Shown: positions 1 to 12,599 of the stretch, in pieces
How positions within the stretch are numbered: the first letter of the stretch is position 1
How the letters are laid out: each line of letters opens with the position of its first letter
Assembly: GCF_963576615.1 (NCBI RefSeq)
Contig: NC_088711.1
Coordinates: 1,178,001-1,242,000 of the forward strand
Reading direction: 5' to 3'
Length of the DNA stretch: 64,000 bases
Source: Watersipora subatra
Lineage: Eukaryota; Bryozoa; Gymnolaemata; Cheilostomatida; Watersiporidae
Made by a program: the position numbers and the translations under genes
Notes under the pieces: generated by a model
Seen by the model: the letters and a program-made list of their open reading frames with translations, nothing else
Database searches by the model: none
What the model was told of the DNA's origin: nothing

Positions 1-685
1 CAAGTCAACCTTTAAGTTGAAAAAGAACTCTGCAAGTTGCGTCTATTAAAATTAGACGATTTTATGTCTAAAATTTCTCGTGGCAGCTACAAAGCTGTTT
101 CACGCTTGGCGCTCGTCACGCTGACGAGCTATAATAGGAGCCGTACCAGTCCATCCGTCGCCAAGCTGAGAGTGTTAGTAAAAATATTGCCCACCCGTGA
201 TCAAACCAGAATACTCAGACTCAACCACCTTGCCACAGCTAGGAATAATTGTGCACATAGTTATTACACATGACGATTTCTCATGGCATACGGACTGCCG
301 GCGTACTAGTATAATAACAATATGGGTGAAAAACAAAATACTTAGCTAGAATCACTACAAAATTGTTTTGCGCAAAGCTCATCTGAAGAGCTTAGGTCTT
401 CAGATGACAATGCTCGCAAGCTCTCGCTTTGCATGACCAACTCCTGCTTGATGAACTAAGGAAAGTATTACTAATGAATGCGCGTGATACTTTCTTAAAG
501 TTCAAGTTGGACAGACACACGACACGGACACCGAGTCAAGTAAATCAGCTACAGAAGCGCTAGCCAAAGCCTTCAAGTTCACAAATTAACACATGAGAGT
601 CTATCATAAATAATAATACAAGTACAGCAGACGTCAAGTTCACAAATTAACACATGAGAGTCTATCATAAATAATAATACAAGTA
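1..685. other. No gene seen; short direct duplication before a MITE
   Basis: No coding exon could be supported. Near 573-685 a segment of about 58 bp is present twice in tandem. The first copy ends in a TIR-like stretch (TACAGCAGACG), and the second runs directly into the terminal repeat of the MITE that starts at 686. This suggests a slip or abortive excision next to that element. Confidence 0.5.
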
Positions 686-1462
686 GAGTAGACGTTCCTA
701 CAACATAAGTAATTCATTGAGAGAATTGTATGTTATATAAACAGTAAAGTACATGTAAATTGCCTAATCTGTTCTAAGATCTTCCTAAACCCACTCCTTT
801 GGCCTTTCCAAAAGGAAAAAACTAGACTTAGCTTTTTAATTTAATGGCTGTACAGTAACTGTGGTATATTTGCTTTGCGTCAACTTTTCTCTTTTTATCA
901 CATTCACTTGGTTTATGGTTAATAATTACGGTAATTTTACATTAAATTAACGCCTTGAATGTCAATTTAAATTCTTTTTTATATATTAAGATCCAGGCTG
1001 CAAAGGAAACAAATTATTATTTAACACAAAGCAAAAAAATCTTTGCTATCATAAGAGTCTGTCTGTCTGTCCAAAGCTAGAGGTTAGGATGAAACATTGC
1101 TTTTAATGACATTCCAACTCGTGACATTCAAATTGGCAGACCGACACCTTATTATCTGCGCTTTATCCGAACACCTGATGATCTCTGACGGCGAGCTACA
1201 TGGCCAGGTTACTAGTACATGTATATTTAATAGCGATGCCCGTATATGTCTCTTTCTCCCCGAACTGTGGCAAGAGAGAAAACGATATTTTTATGCCTAA
1301 CTAGGAGATTCATTTAGTTCGATTCGTTTTCGTTTTTTAAATCAAATTGGAGCCCTTGCACCGGCTTGACGCTTAACATTATATGGAATTTCTTACGCAA
1401 TAAAGTTTTTTATTTAAGTAAACTTACATAATAGGAAGTTTAAAGTATAGAAGTGTCTACTG
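686..1462 (+). mobile_element. CAGTAGA-family MITE, copy 1 (mariner-like)
   Basis: The left end reads GAGTAGACGTTCCTACAAC, and the right end is the inverse ending in GTCTACTG followed by TA. The interior aligns by eye with the copies at 19097 and 29930 and, inverted, at 39230. Shared blocks include the one around CCAACTCGTGACATT and a single copy of the 30-bp GGCTGTAC...AACTG block. TA flanks and short TIRs suggest a non-autonomous Tc1/mariner-type element. No transposase is present. Confidence 0.7.
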
Positions 1463-1781
1463 TAGTGTTCATTTAACGCTAAATTCATTTAATGTCAACT
1501 CGTGGCAACAGCGGACATCAGAACTGCTGCAATATTCGTTAAACGCAAATCCATTGTAATTGCGACGGTGCAATGGCTTTAAATTTAATGAATTTCATAG
1601 GTTAATAAAACAATGAAGGAAGTTTCAGTACGTACAACATACAGGAACATATGTACAGTACTATGTCAGAGAGAAAAAAACTAAATGATAAACACTATTG
1701 TATCGGTGGGCTATTGAGTCCTGAAAATCTAACACAGCCTACCGTAGGTCCACAAACCCTTAAATTATTCGCAAAAATAAT

Positions 1782-2816
1782 CCATAAATACTACTAAATA
1801 CAGATGTTATGATATATAATACATGTACATATAATCTATAAATACCACTAAATACAGATGTTATGATATATAATATATATAATCCATAAATACCACTAAA
1901 TACAGATGTTATGATATATAATATATATAATCCATAAATACCACTAAATACAGGTGTTATGATATATAATATATATAATCCATAAATACCACTAAATACA
2001 GGTGTTATGATATATAATATATATAATCCATAAATACCACTAAATACAGGTGTTATGATATATAATATATATAATCCATAAATACCACTAAATACAGGTG
2101 TTATGATATATAATCCATAAATACCACTAAATAAAGATGTTATGATATATAATATATATAATCCATAAATACCACTAAATACAGGTGTTATGATATATAA
2201 TATATATAATCCATAAATACCACTAAATACAGATGTTATGATATATAATATATATAATCCATAAATACCACTAAATACAGATGTTATGATATATAATATA
2301 TATAATCCATAAATACCACTAAATACAGATGTTATGATATATAATATATATAATCCATAAATACCACTAAATACAGATGTTATGATATATAATATATATA
2401 ATCCATAAATACCACTAAATACAGATGTTATGATATATAATATATATAATCCATAAATACCACTAAATACAGGTGTTATGATATATAATATATATAATCC
2501 ATAAATACCACTAAATACAGATGTTATGATATATAATATATATAATCCATAAATACCACTAAATACAGATGTTATGATATATAATATATATAATCCATAA
2601 ATACCACTAAATACAAGTGTTATGATATATAATATATATAATCCATAAATACCACTAAATACAAGTGTTATGATATATAATATATATAATCCATAAATAC
2701 CACTAAATACAAGTGTTATGATATATAATATATATAATCCATAAATACCACTAAATACAAGTGTTATGATATATAATATATATAATCCATAAATACCACT
2801 AAATACAAGTGTTCTG
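1782..2816. repeat. 48-bp minisatellite, about 21 copies
   Basis: The unit is 48 bp, for example between the ATGTTATG words at 2281 and 2329. Each unit joins a CCATAAATACCACTAAATAC half to an AT-only half (TATGATATATAATATATAT). Copies fall into ACAGATG, ACAGGTG and ACAAGTG variants that occur in runs, as expected from local duplication of blocks. One unit near 2120 lacks part of the AT half. Confidence 0.95.
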
Positions 2817-4107
2817 CTGTACTATAAATAAAAGAATAATAGAAAGTAAAAAATACCGTATGCACAGTTGTACTCGACCATATTTATTGTCAAATAATGA
2901 CCAAAACGCTAGGTCTGTTCACTTCCAATATTCTAGTCTACCCTCGGTTTCTAAAACCTTAAAATTTATCCCAAAAATATTAAACACGACTTTAATATAC
3001 TATCAAAGAGTAAATAAGGCTTTAATATATGAAAGAGGAAAAAAGTAAAAGATACCATATTGCCGAATGATGATGAAATAATCTGACCTAGTTTTTACCA
3101 TCTTGAGATTTATTTAATAACGAATTCGTTTATTCACATAGTTTCTAGAACGAATTTATGTCACTAAATGTGGACTACCTGTACCATGACAATCTCTCAT
3201 CTGTTTATTAACAACAATGACTGCAACTGATAACATTCGAAAGTATCAGAACAGGATATAGCGGTTTTAAAGCAACAATACAACTCATTGCTACCAGCCA
3301 CTTAATGAAAATATACGTACTGTTTCAACAGTATCATGCCATTTACTCACTTCTTTACTTATTTTAAATATCAGTTTAAAAGTAGATAGTTTTTCACATT
3401 ATTGTTTAAAAACAATTTTATAGACTCAGTGCTAGGCGTCAATAAAAATAGACAGGCGGTAGACTGATAAGGATTGATAAGGACTCATCAGCTAAATAAG
3501 AGGAGTCGGGATGGTGAGATACAAGACTAATAGATGGAAGCAGAATAGAAGTGAAGAGGTCATATGACATATACTACAACTTGCGCATAAGTTGACTTTT
3601 GAGAAATGGCCTGGAAATGAAGTGTTTTGTAAAACCCTATATGATAACCAAAAAGTTTAAAATTCTTAATTTTGTGCTTTGTAACGAATTCTGAAATTTT
3701 TTCCTCAAACGACCACATAACTAACTTCAGTGTGTTCAGTAATGAGGGTGCTAAGTCACAGTGCATGTGCATATCCACGGCGCACTGCTAGGGCTAATCG
3801 CAACAGATTATTGATAATTTACTTCTACTAACCCAAATAAGCTGATCGGGTGATTGAAAGAGCAGATTGACTTTTCCAGGGTGAACATGATATAATTGCA
3901 AGAGTATAACAGGAGTATATTGCATTTCATTAAATATAAAATTAATATTAAAATTGATTTGAGTTTTGTCAGAATTACATGTAACTTTCATTTCAAGTCT
4001 CACAATTTTTACAACTGCAACTATTAGTGATTTTTATAATTTTTATTTGATCATAGTTTAGCGGTGCGACACAACTTCATCTGAGAAGTCTTGTCTTGTC
4101 AGTTTGT
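2817..4107. other. Intergenic DNA without supported genes
   Basis: Only short ORFs without splice context or family resemblance occur here. I see no RNA gene or repeat array in the stretch. Confidence 0.4.
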
Positions 4108-4339
4108 TTTATGTGAGAGCCGCATGCCCGGCGTTGCACGGGTATTAAAAACAGCTTATAAATAGTGGCAGATATTGTAGTTGCCATTGGCTGATTTGAG
4201 TAAGCTAGTATCTGTATTGCTAAACTTAGTAATAAGAACCGTGAGAGCAAGCTTTAGGGACGTTGTGCATAATGCAGAGCCGCTATGCGTATTTTAACCC
4301 ACATAATGACTCATATCGCCCAATGAATCCATTGCATCC

Positions 4340-4420
4340 CATGTAGCTGAATGGGTTAGTTTGTCACCTTGTGAATGAGAGGTTCCAGGATCAAAGCTTC
4401 TGAGATACGGATTTTCATTG
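4340..4420 (+). repeat. tRNA-like SINE candidate
   Basis: TAGCTGAATGGGTTAG at about 4347 resembles a Pol III A box. GAGAGGTTCCAGGATC about 35 bp further on resembles a B box. The downstream part runs into ATTTTCATTGC, a short tail similar to that of the candidate at 34330. It cannot fold into a full tRNA and so reads as a tRNA-derived SINE. Confidence 0.45.
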
Positions 4421-4431
4421 CTAGATTTCAA

Positions 4432-4555
4432 TATCTATAGCTAGACAGACTATAGCTATAGCTAGACAGACTATAGCTATAGCTAGACAGACTATAGCTA
4501 TAGCTAGACAGACTATAGCTATAGCTAGACAGACTATAGCTATAGCTAGACAGAC
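4432..4555. repeat. 21-bp tandem array interrupted by a hAT element
   Basis: Six copies of a 21-bp unit (CTATAGCTAGACAGACTATAG). The last unit is cut at AGACAGAC by the element that begins at 4556, and AGACAGAC recurs immediately after that element, at 5671. Confidence 0.9.
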
Positions 4556-5670
4556 TAGAGGTGGAACGAGACGTCTCGAGTATCGACCTGTCTCGTCTCG
4601 TATCGGTCTCGTCTCGACTTAACTATTGCCAAACTTGAGACAGGAAATAGAACTAAAGCGCCTGCGCACAGTTGTTAAAACATGGCTTCTTGCGGTAGCA
4701 ACAACTCCATATATTGTAATGGATTGCGGGCAACTGCCTTTAAAGTTATACCTGGTCCGTTACTACCTGTTGCTATTGATTATGTTGGCCACTGAGTCTA
4801 ATCATGTAGTCCGAACAACGGCCCTGTTATATTTTAGTTCGGTTCTGTGTCCTTAAAACAGATACCGGGTCGTATCTAATTACTCTTCGGATAATCCAAT
4901 TTAATAAATAAGACTTGCGGGTAAAATGTCTGTATTTTATCGTTTCGTGTCTAAACACCAACTGTCCTTCATAAAATTCGGGCCTCTTTTACGTATATAC
5001 TACCAATCGCGGGTAAAACTTGCCCGGACACGGAGAAACGAACGAAAGGCCGTGTCGACCATAGTCCGTGTTCGGTTAACAATGACGTTTTGTTAGCTCA
5101 ATATAAGAATATACATGTGCATGTATACAGTAATTAATATATATTCATGAGTACAATTTAAATATAATTCACATACTACAGTTAATACACAAACAACGAA
5201 TACGAATACATGAAACGATAAGAATGAAAGTGTTATCGTGTGTTCTTTTAGTTGCGGTATTTCTTTGTAGAGCGATGGCTATCGGTTTCATTACATCAAA
5301 AAGTAAGAACTATTCAATAGATGGTAAAAATATACATGTACAAAGCAATATGTTTATAATAATTATGATCAATCAAGCTCAAAATTCTTAGAATATATAA
5401 CTTTGGTATTTTAGAGCTGTTTGTGTCACTTTTGTTTACAAAAACTACATGCATATCACTATTAAAATGTTGTATTTAAATCGTTTACACCAGGTGAAAA
5501 TTCAATTTAAAAATAGTTTTTTTAATTTTATATATACCAAGTAGCTAGTACTTGTGTAGTGAAATCATCACCAAATGCTCATTATTTTACTGTCTCGTGT
5601 CTCGAATTTTTACAAGACAGTGTCTCGAGTCTCGTCTCGAACTTAAAAAACCTGTCTCGTTCCACCTCTA
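4556..5670. mobile_element. hAT-type non-autonomous transposon, 1115 bp, with 8-bp TSD
   Basis: The ends are perfect 17-bp inverted repeats: TAGAGGTGGAACGAGAC on the left and its reverse complement on the right. The 8-bp sequence AGACAGAC flanks the element on both sides (4548-4555 and 5671-5678). The subterminal zones are crowded with GTCTCG words on both strands, typical of transposase-binding subterminal repeats. No transposase reading frame is visible. Eight-bp target duplications are characteristic of the hAT superfamily. Confidence 0.88.
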
Positions 5671-5964
5671 AGACAGACTCTGAACAATCACTGATAGATG
5701 AAAAATCTGAGATTTATATATATATAGATTCAAGTATTGCGTGTTTGCTCGAACGTATAAGAAGTTGCTTTAGTTTTGAAGTGGGCTAACATACGAGTAT
5801 GTACGATAGGTCAAGAGATTTTGTACTTGGCTAGTATGTAAGTATATGTCTAAGTCAAGGAAAATGGTAAAACAGAGACTGAAGAGACCAACTGACCAGC
5901 ATATCATAAGCGATAATTGAATCCTCGTATATTGAATACAATGTAAACCTGCCAATCAGCACTA

Positions 5965-6185
5965 TGTCTATCTTTGCACAGACACAAGGTCCATGGATGA
6001 CTCACCAGACTGTGGGTAGGCACTGGGTTGAGGAGGGTAACTACCCACACCTGAATCAAAACCAACACCACCGGTCATGGAAGCGCCAGGCACAGCTCCG
6101 TAGCCCGTTTGAGGTGGGACAGAAAAACCACCAGGCTGGGGGGCTGCAGCTGGAGGGCCACCGAAGCCCAAGTCACCAGCAGCAT
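5965..6185 (-). CDS. Possible alternative last (or internal) exon of the Pro/Gly-rich gene
   Basis: Read on the minus strand, the acceptor TTTCTAG precedes an exon that opens in phase 1, exactly compatible with joining exon 4 (6835-6900) and skipping exon 5. It encodes about 60 residues of the same composition (FGGPPAAAPQPGG, SYPPQPSAYPQSG). A good donor, GTGAGT, follows at 6005-6000 (phase 1), so the exon could splice onward. If read through, it ends in frame at a TAG at 5965-5967. The nearest polyadenylation signals lie before it, at 6237 and 6290, so it would be used only in longer transcripts. No downstream partner exon was found towards position 1. Confidence 0.6.
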
Positions 6186-6236
6186 CTAGAAACACGTGAT
6201 CGTAATAAGAGAAAAGCTAAGTTGATTCTCCTTTAG

Positions 6237-6242
6237 TTTATT
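6237..6242 (-). terminator. Polyadenylation signal AATAAA for the Pro/Gly-rich gene
   Basis: TTTATT on the plus strand reads AATAAA on the gene strand, about 300 bases after the stop at 6538. A second AATAAA lies at 6290-6295. Either would end the short isoform before the alternative exon at 5965-6185. Confidence 0.5.
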
Positions 6243-6537
6243 CACAAAGGCAGAAGTTCCGATATAACCTTTATATTTGTAATTGTTATTTTATTGCAAT
6301 GAAATCAGGAAAAAAAAACATTATAAAAGACAGATTATAAGCAAAAGGGAAGGAAGTCAGTCTATCTTGGGCTACAATCTTGGGCTGCATAAACTCACCC
6401 TTTTATGTCAACTATTATATAAAAATAAAATAACAAAGATGAGAAGACTATTGCGAAGCGAAGCGATGCTCTGCCATCCTACAAGTGAGTGTTCAGTAGA
6501 TGGTTAATATAAATAGCCCTAAAACTAATGACTAGAG

Positions 6538-9500
6538 TTAGTATCGTGGGGGCTGTTGGGGATAACCGCCAGGGGCAGGGTAGCTCCCAGCCGGGGCACC
6601 GGGCATCCCTGGAGCAACAGTTCTTGGGGCCGCTCCAGCGGGTGCAGGATATGTAACAGGAGGTGGAGGAGCGTATTGTGAACTACCTACAAATCAAACC
6701 ACTCAGGCAATGGCTTAGAGCAAGAAACCAGCCTCCATGTGTTTTAAAAGACCAGATGGAATGAAACAGGCCTAGATCTAATTCCTATACCGTAAATAAA
6801 TGGTTTTGTAAATAACAATGGTAACACGACTCACCAGGTGTTGGGAAACCTTGGCCTCCAGGAGGGTACTGGCCAGGCGCTGAGAATGGTGGAGCACCAC
6901 CTGTAACCAATAGGATAAGGAGAAATTCTAAGCTATGTTATAACCCTCTAGACATTTGAGCTACTCCAAGGTTTCACTAGAACAATATTAAGTCACCTAG
7001 ACTACTCCGTATACTCAGCAACCATCAACTAATAGAGTGTGAAACTATCTAATTTACATGTGAACTAGGTACCACTCAACTCTTTACAAATGAAAAGACA
7101 ACTCCATAAAAGAAAGTTTGTGCTATTCAATTTTGTTACAGTGCAAATCCTATTAGTAAAAATCATTAAATTATATTAATGCGTTAAAAATTAAGCTATT
7201 GAGAAATATTGGGAGTAGCAAATGACCACAAAGATTATTAATGGCGTAGTAAGATACATGCTCCACATCTGCAATTGTTCATAACACTGATAAAGCGAGT
7301 CTAGACAGGAAAATCAATTTATTGTGAAGAAAACCCTAGATGACAATAGCAAATGACTTTTCCAAGATTCCACCATGATTTAATTGATACTTAAAAATAA
7401 TATGTGCACAATGCTGTCAAAAATGGAAGTCTTTCTTCCAGAATCAACAAAATTTAATGCACAGCGTATACAAGCTACCTTTGAGTGCGAATGATGAATC
7501 GCTATTTGTCAATTGTGATAAATTTATTCTTTCCATAACAAACTATCAAGTTGAAAAATGAAAAAAATCTCAAAAACCCGCTCAATTTATTATTTGCAAC
7601 TGTCACTTTTGGATTAGTTTCTACCTACTTGTAGAAGTCGATTTATTAAACCGCTCAAGTTCAAAGCCTTTTCAGCAGCATTCATACATAGCAATATTGC
7701 ACTAAAATGCATTAATATATAGCAATATTGCACTAAAATGCATTCATATAGAGCAATATTGCACTAAAATACATTCATATAGAGCAATATTGCACTAAAA
7801 TGCATCTATATAGCGCAATATTGCACTAAAATGCATTCATATAGAGCAATATTGCACTAAAATGCATTCATATAGAGCAATATTGCACTAAAATGCATGC
7901 AGCGCAGATCTGTTCTTTTAATGGAGTGCACTGACCACTAGCAAAGCAGGCCATCATCTTTACCCCCTGATTATTCGTTTGGCATTTGATAAGAGAGCAG
8001 ACCAAAGTAAGGGGTTAACAGCCAAGACAATCACTAGTGTTACATGCTACAAATTTTTGAGCTTCGAAGTTGTGGTTTTGATCGTAGGAATGAGGACATA
8101 TTTACATGATACATAGCTGATGAGTTTACATGCTACGAAAAAATTATCATTTTCTATAGCCTGTTGCACTTTTAGCTACAGCGGGGCGCATATTTTATAT
8201 CGCGGCTGACACTATTAAAATGCGTCTAGGATCAAATGTCAATCGGCTCCTTTCAATTTACAATAACTATTTACGGCATCTGCCAGTTGGTTGTACACAG
8301 CCGTACTCTTTTCTCTTCAACCATCAATCTTTAACAAAATGTTTAATGCAACCGCTAGGTAGACTATTGTGATAACTCAACCGAGAACAGAGCATTCGTC
8401 ATTCTAGAAAAAAACTCCGAATTTGAAAAAAAATTTCCTACACATTTTGACATTTAAAATATTGTATTTTAAAAGTTACAATTTATGTGTTTTGACATCC
8501 TAAAATAAATGTGTTTTAAAATATTTTTACAACACATGCGTTGAAAACAGAGCTGCGTAGGGATGCTATAAGGACGTCACCAATAAATACAACGAAAATC
8601 TAACCTCTGTTCGCAAAGATTTGTGCAACAATTTAATACATATAATATATATTATATATATATTATACATATATTACATGATTATATTATATATAATATA
8701 TATTATATATAATATAATAATGTAATATATGTATAATATAATATATATAATATATATATTATATATATAATACATATTATATATATATTATACATATATT
8801 ACATTATTATATTATATATAATACATATTATATATAATAATGTTTATATCATGCACACTACTTCGTCGTTGATGGGATGTTTTCAAAAGTACCCCCCTTG
8901 AGTCAGATTCGAATTGCTTCGAATATGCGACGTTTGAAACCATTTACATGCTACAAAGATGAAAAATACAACAAAAATTCGTAGCGTGTAACACTAGTGA
9001 ATGTTAGAATTAAGTAAAGTAAAAGGTCTCACTGAATGTCCTTGCACGAAGGTAAAAAGATGGGAAAACCTCAAAAGCCTATAATCTCTGGCAGCAGCGG
9101 CAGAGAACTGCTGGTATGACAACGGTAGACAGAGGATACTAGTGAATGTGCATTGCATGCAAATAAATCTCTGCTTTGATATCACAACAAACATGGCTGA
9201 TGTCTATGATTCTCACCAGTTGGAGGATATCCTGGTTGAGAGCCAGGATATCCTCCAGTAGGAGGATAGCCCATTCCACCTGTCGGAGGATAGCCACTCT
9301 GAGGATAGCTTCCTGGCTGCTGGCCAGGATAGGCACCTGGAGCAGGTGGGTAGGCACCATATGGAGCAGGTCCCGTCCCTACTGCAAACTGGCCGGGCTA
9401 CAAGAGATGAAGGGCTAAAAATGTATAAAAACTAGTCGAGAGAGAGGTGTCGAGAGAGCAGACGGCCGACCGTGTTGTTTGTTGATGGGAAGCAACAAAC

Positions 9501-11253
9501 AGAAAGAATACCAAATTATTTAGATGTTTGAATTTCAACTAATACATGTGAATCCAAGGGCAACACTTCTTAACTTTAATACAAGTTGGCAAATGAAACA
9601 CTTGCTAACACTTGCTAACTGTAAAATATTTAATGTCTGTGAAAGCCCTCAAAATAGTTGAAATGCCTAGCTAGACTGATGTCTAGCTAAGTGTCCAGTT
9701 AGAGTAATACAACCCTATGATCAATACAGATGTCTAGTTGGAGTGATACAGATGTCTTGGAGTGATACAGATGTCTAGTTGGAGTGATATAGATGTCTAG
9801 TTGTACTGATACAGATGTCTAGTTGGACTGATACAGATGTCTAGTTGTACTGATATAGATGTCTAGTTGAACTGATATAGATGTTTAGTTGGTCTGGTAC
9901 AGATGTGTAGCTTGAGTGATTAGGGAATAATGTTTATATGTGCAACTCCAACAGATGCAGCGCTTTGAAAACAGCACTGGTAAGGAGCTTTTGGATGTCC
10001 CACCTCGACCTGCCTTCTGGGGGTCAAAGGACAAATGAAAAGATAAGCAATTGTTCAGGCCTGCGAGTATCACTATACTCAGAGTTTTCTATCACAGTAA
10101 TTATTCTTAATCAATTACTGAATCAATTACTGAATCAATGACTAGCAGACGAATCCAATAAAAATATTTTAGCATTAGTTGAACATCTGTTATACAGCAA
10201 GCAGTCAGTCGGTTATTATAACCAACAAACATGAACTATTTACAAAGATCTTGGGCCACAGTTTTTAATGACACATTAAAAGGGTTAAACTTACCTACAG
10301 CAAACTAGACTTACTCGACTCAGTTCTTACATACTATCATGTACCCCAATACAGCATATTCCCTATAATCTTATGCAATTATGACAAGAACACAAATAAA
10401 ATCTGGATACCCTATGTATACCCCCTATGCATATGTTTAACCCTGTGCGTACAAAGGGGAAAGCTCTTCAATAACTTTACACCAACAACGATAACTTCAA
10501 TAACTTTATTTCTTAACAAAGAGGCTTTTGATAGTTTAACTTTATCCCCTTTGGGTATATCTGCTTGGTGATATCTATAAAAGAAACGGTAGTAGCCATG
10601 GTCTGAACTTGTCTGAATGTGTTAGAAAACTATACTTACAACACCATGGCCACCGTGCTTGTGCTTTTTCCCGTGTTTCTTTGGTTTGTTGTCATAGTAG
10701 CCAGGTCCATACTTGGCCTAAAAACAACAAGCCAACTATTGAAAAGAATGTACCCAGACATATATGTATAAAAAAGATGGACGTGTATTTATACATATAC
10801 TAGATGAACGCTCTTCGTCGCCCAAGTAATAAAAAGTATTTGCGCATATAACTTATTTTTATTTAACACATACAAAATTTACCGTTCTAAATTTTAAAGG
10901 TTGACATGCAACAAGATTTACATTACAGTTATTTGGTATCATAAGGTTCACCATGTCTTAATCTGCTGTGTTGTAGGTGCAAAATATGCGAAATGTGATG
11001 ACAAGCTCTTAAAAGCTCAAAAATGAACAGTTAATCGCAGCCAACACGAAAATGGCCGTTCTATTCAATGTAGAACTAAATGAAAAAGTAGGCAGCCATT
11101 GAATAAGATATTGCTGTACACTTGGCTCTCCACCACAGAACCACTTACCAACTTCTTTTGTCTCTTCTGCTGCTTCTTCCACCTTTTCCTTTCATCATCA
11201 GACGAGTCTGAGGAGCTACTGCTGCTACTACTGCTTCTTCCCATATCTGTCAT
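6538..11253 (-). CDS. Pro/Gly/Tyr-rich protein with C-terminal PPxY motif, five exons
   Basis: Exons (minus): 11149-11253, 10640-10717, 9217-9397, 6835-6900 and 6538-6686, giving 192 residues. All junctions are GT-AG with matching phases (0, 0, 1, 1). The ATG at 11253 has an in-frame TGA five codons upstream. Residues 1-35 hold nine serines in a row and an acidic SSDDE, then a Lys/Arg/Gln helix (RKRWKKQQKRQKK). Residues 36-61 carry a His/Lys block (KPKKHGKKHKHGGHG). The rest consists of GYPPTG, AYPPAPGAYPGQQ and similar repeats and ends in PPRY, a PPxY site of the kind bound by WW domains. The Pro/Gly/Tyr part resembles the N-termini of annexins A7/A11, but no annexin core is encoded here. 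It is probably disordered; the function is not assigned. Confidence 0.8.
7678..7898. repeat. 31-bp tandem array, about 7 copies
   Basis: The unit is 31 bp, built on AGAGCAATATTGCACTAAAA and CATTCATAT. It lies in intron 4 of the Pro/Gly-rich gene (6901-9216). The rest of that intron shows no further gene. Confidence 0.93.
8636..8845. repeat. AT-only palindromic tract
   Basis: About 200 bp of TATA-type words (ATATAATATATATTA and relatives) that are largely self-complementary. It is in the same intron as the 31-bp array. Confidence 0.9.
9722..9920. repeat. 22-bp tandem array, about 9 copies
   Basis: The unit is GATACAGATGTCTAGTTGGAGT with substitutions, in intron 2 of the Pro/Gly-rich gene. 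Confidence 0.88.
9979..10611. repeat. Dispersed 0.63-kb duplication, copy A
   Basis: This runs collinear with 14455-15089 at high similarity, from GGTAAGGAGCTTTTGGATG to AGTAGCCATGGTCTGAACTT. Differences include the stretch after GGATG and small indels. It lies within intron 2 of the Pro/Gly-rich gene and ends 28 bp before the 3' edge of exon 2. Confidence 0.85.
10908..11054 (+). repeat. Dispersed repeat family R1, copy 1
   Basis: About 145 bp align with 19990-20143, sharing GTTATTTGGTATCA, GGTTCACCATGTCTTA, TTGTAGGTGCAAAATATG and GAACAGTTAATCGCAGC. This copy lies in intron 1 of the Pro/Gly-rich gene. No coding capacity is seen. Confidence 0.75.
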
Positions 11254-11307
11254 TGAAGATGTGAATCATAAAAAGGAGTATTTCGCCACAGATATGTATG
11301 CATATAC

Positions 11308-11540
11308 AAAAATAACGTAAAATCTCTATTTGAACACCATGGCACTCTATTTTTCAATCCTTCTCCTATAGTGGCGCTGTATTAGAAGTGAGGTTCAAAT
11401 AAAGGGTAGCATGGCATTTTTTAAAGAGCTCATCAGAATTTTTGGAAAATCAATTTAACCCTTTCATGGGCGAAGCGAATGTCGCAAATATTTTGCACTC
11501 TCATTCGGGCGGAGCGACCTTAACCCTTTTGTATGTAAGA
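11308..11540. mobile_element. Short MITE family M2, copy 1 (extended form)
   Basis: Contains TCTATTTGAACACCAT, TATTTTTCAATCCTTCTCCTA and TAGTGGCG, words shared with 24520-24720, 25265-25392 and 55549-55670. The extension with TTAACCCTTTCATGGGCGAAGCG is shared only with the copy at 24520. Confidence 0.6.
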
Positions 11541-12598
11541 AAAATGGCTGTAATTTACCTCCTACTTGTTGTAGATGTTTATTGCTTGTAATTATCTGAC
11601 AATGATCTTATAGAATGCATTGCAATTTGTTAGGGTTTTCAATTTTTTACTTCATTCTAAATTTGAAAGCATATTTTATAACTGTGTTTAACAATGTTGC
11701 ATAAAAACTCATTGCACCCATTGATATGTTTGCTACAGTTTGTGCAATAGAAGAGCAGTTATGAGTGTAGATCCATTGTAAGTCGAGTTTAGATAACCAC
11801 AGTGATGCTAATCACTGTGCATATCAAATAATATGCTATAAATCTGCCAATAGCTATACAATAATTAAAATCTATCAAATATCACAAACATATGTTTAAA
11901 AACAAGTGACAAACCATATTTATAAAACATGCAGAAACAAAAATCAACATTTTTAAAACAAAAATATTTGCATCGTTTGCTCGGCCAGTTGCGTTCTGAC
12001 TGTTGCTTGCGTTTGAAACTATTTAAACTTCTGGCTGTTCCATACCTTCCAGTGTCTGCTGACCTCAACTCTTCTGCACGGCTGAACTAATCGATAATCG
12101 ATAGGGTCCAAACTATTTTTTTAGCAGCACAAAACTTTTACGCATTGCGACTTATAATGCTATTCTTTGCTCAAATAAAGAGAAACCACAAGTAATCTTG
12201 CACATACATGCTTAGCAGAGGTTTTAGCCTCAAAATAGTCATACAGATTCTGTTGTAATCGCTAAACCGACTTTCACATATGTGAAAGTATCAAGACTGC
12301 ATTAAACTAGGAACTAGTATTAACCTCATGCAGTTATTAATTATTTCTATGGATTTGCTTTCAAACAAAAATGTTATGGTTTCACAAATTCTCTGAAAGT
12401 TATATAAATGGACAGATTTAGTTGTTAATAGAATTATTCACATGGGTATCAGATGAACTGTTTTAAACCACGCAAAATTTTGGGCTGCAAAAAGTGAAAA
12501 AACCGTATTTGTCTGAATATGTGGCACATAGGTGTTTTGCTTTTGATGAGTGCAGTGTGGCTTTTCTTGATCATATTCCAAAGAAAGTTCAATGCCTT
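11541..12598. other. Intergenic DNA upstream of the Pro/Gly-rich gene
   Basis: No exon with paired splice sites was found. A short ORF at 11865-12068 has no recognisable family. Confidence 0.4.
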
Positions 12599-12599
12599 C

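Noticed and set aside
5965-11253. Calling the Pro/Gly-rich gene an annexin A7/A11
   Set aside because: Only the N-terminal style is similar. No annexin repeat core was found between 1 and 6000, and exon 5 gives a natural stop.
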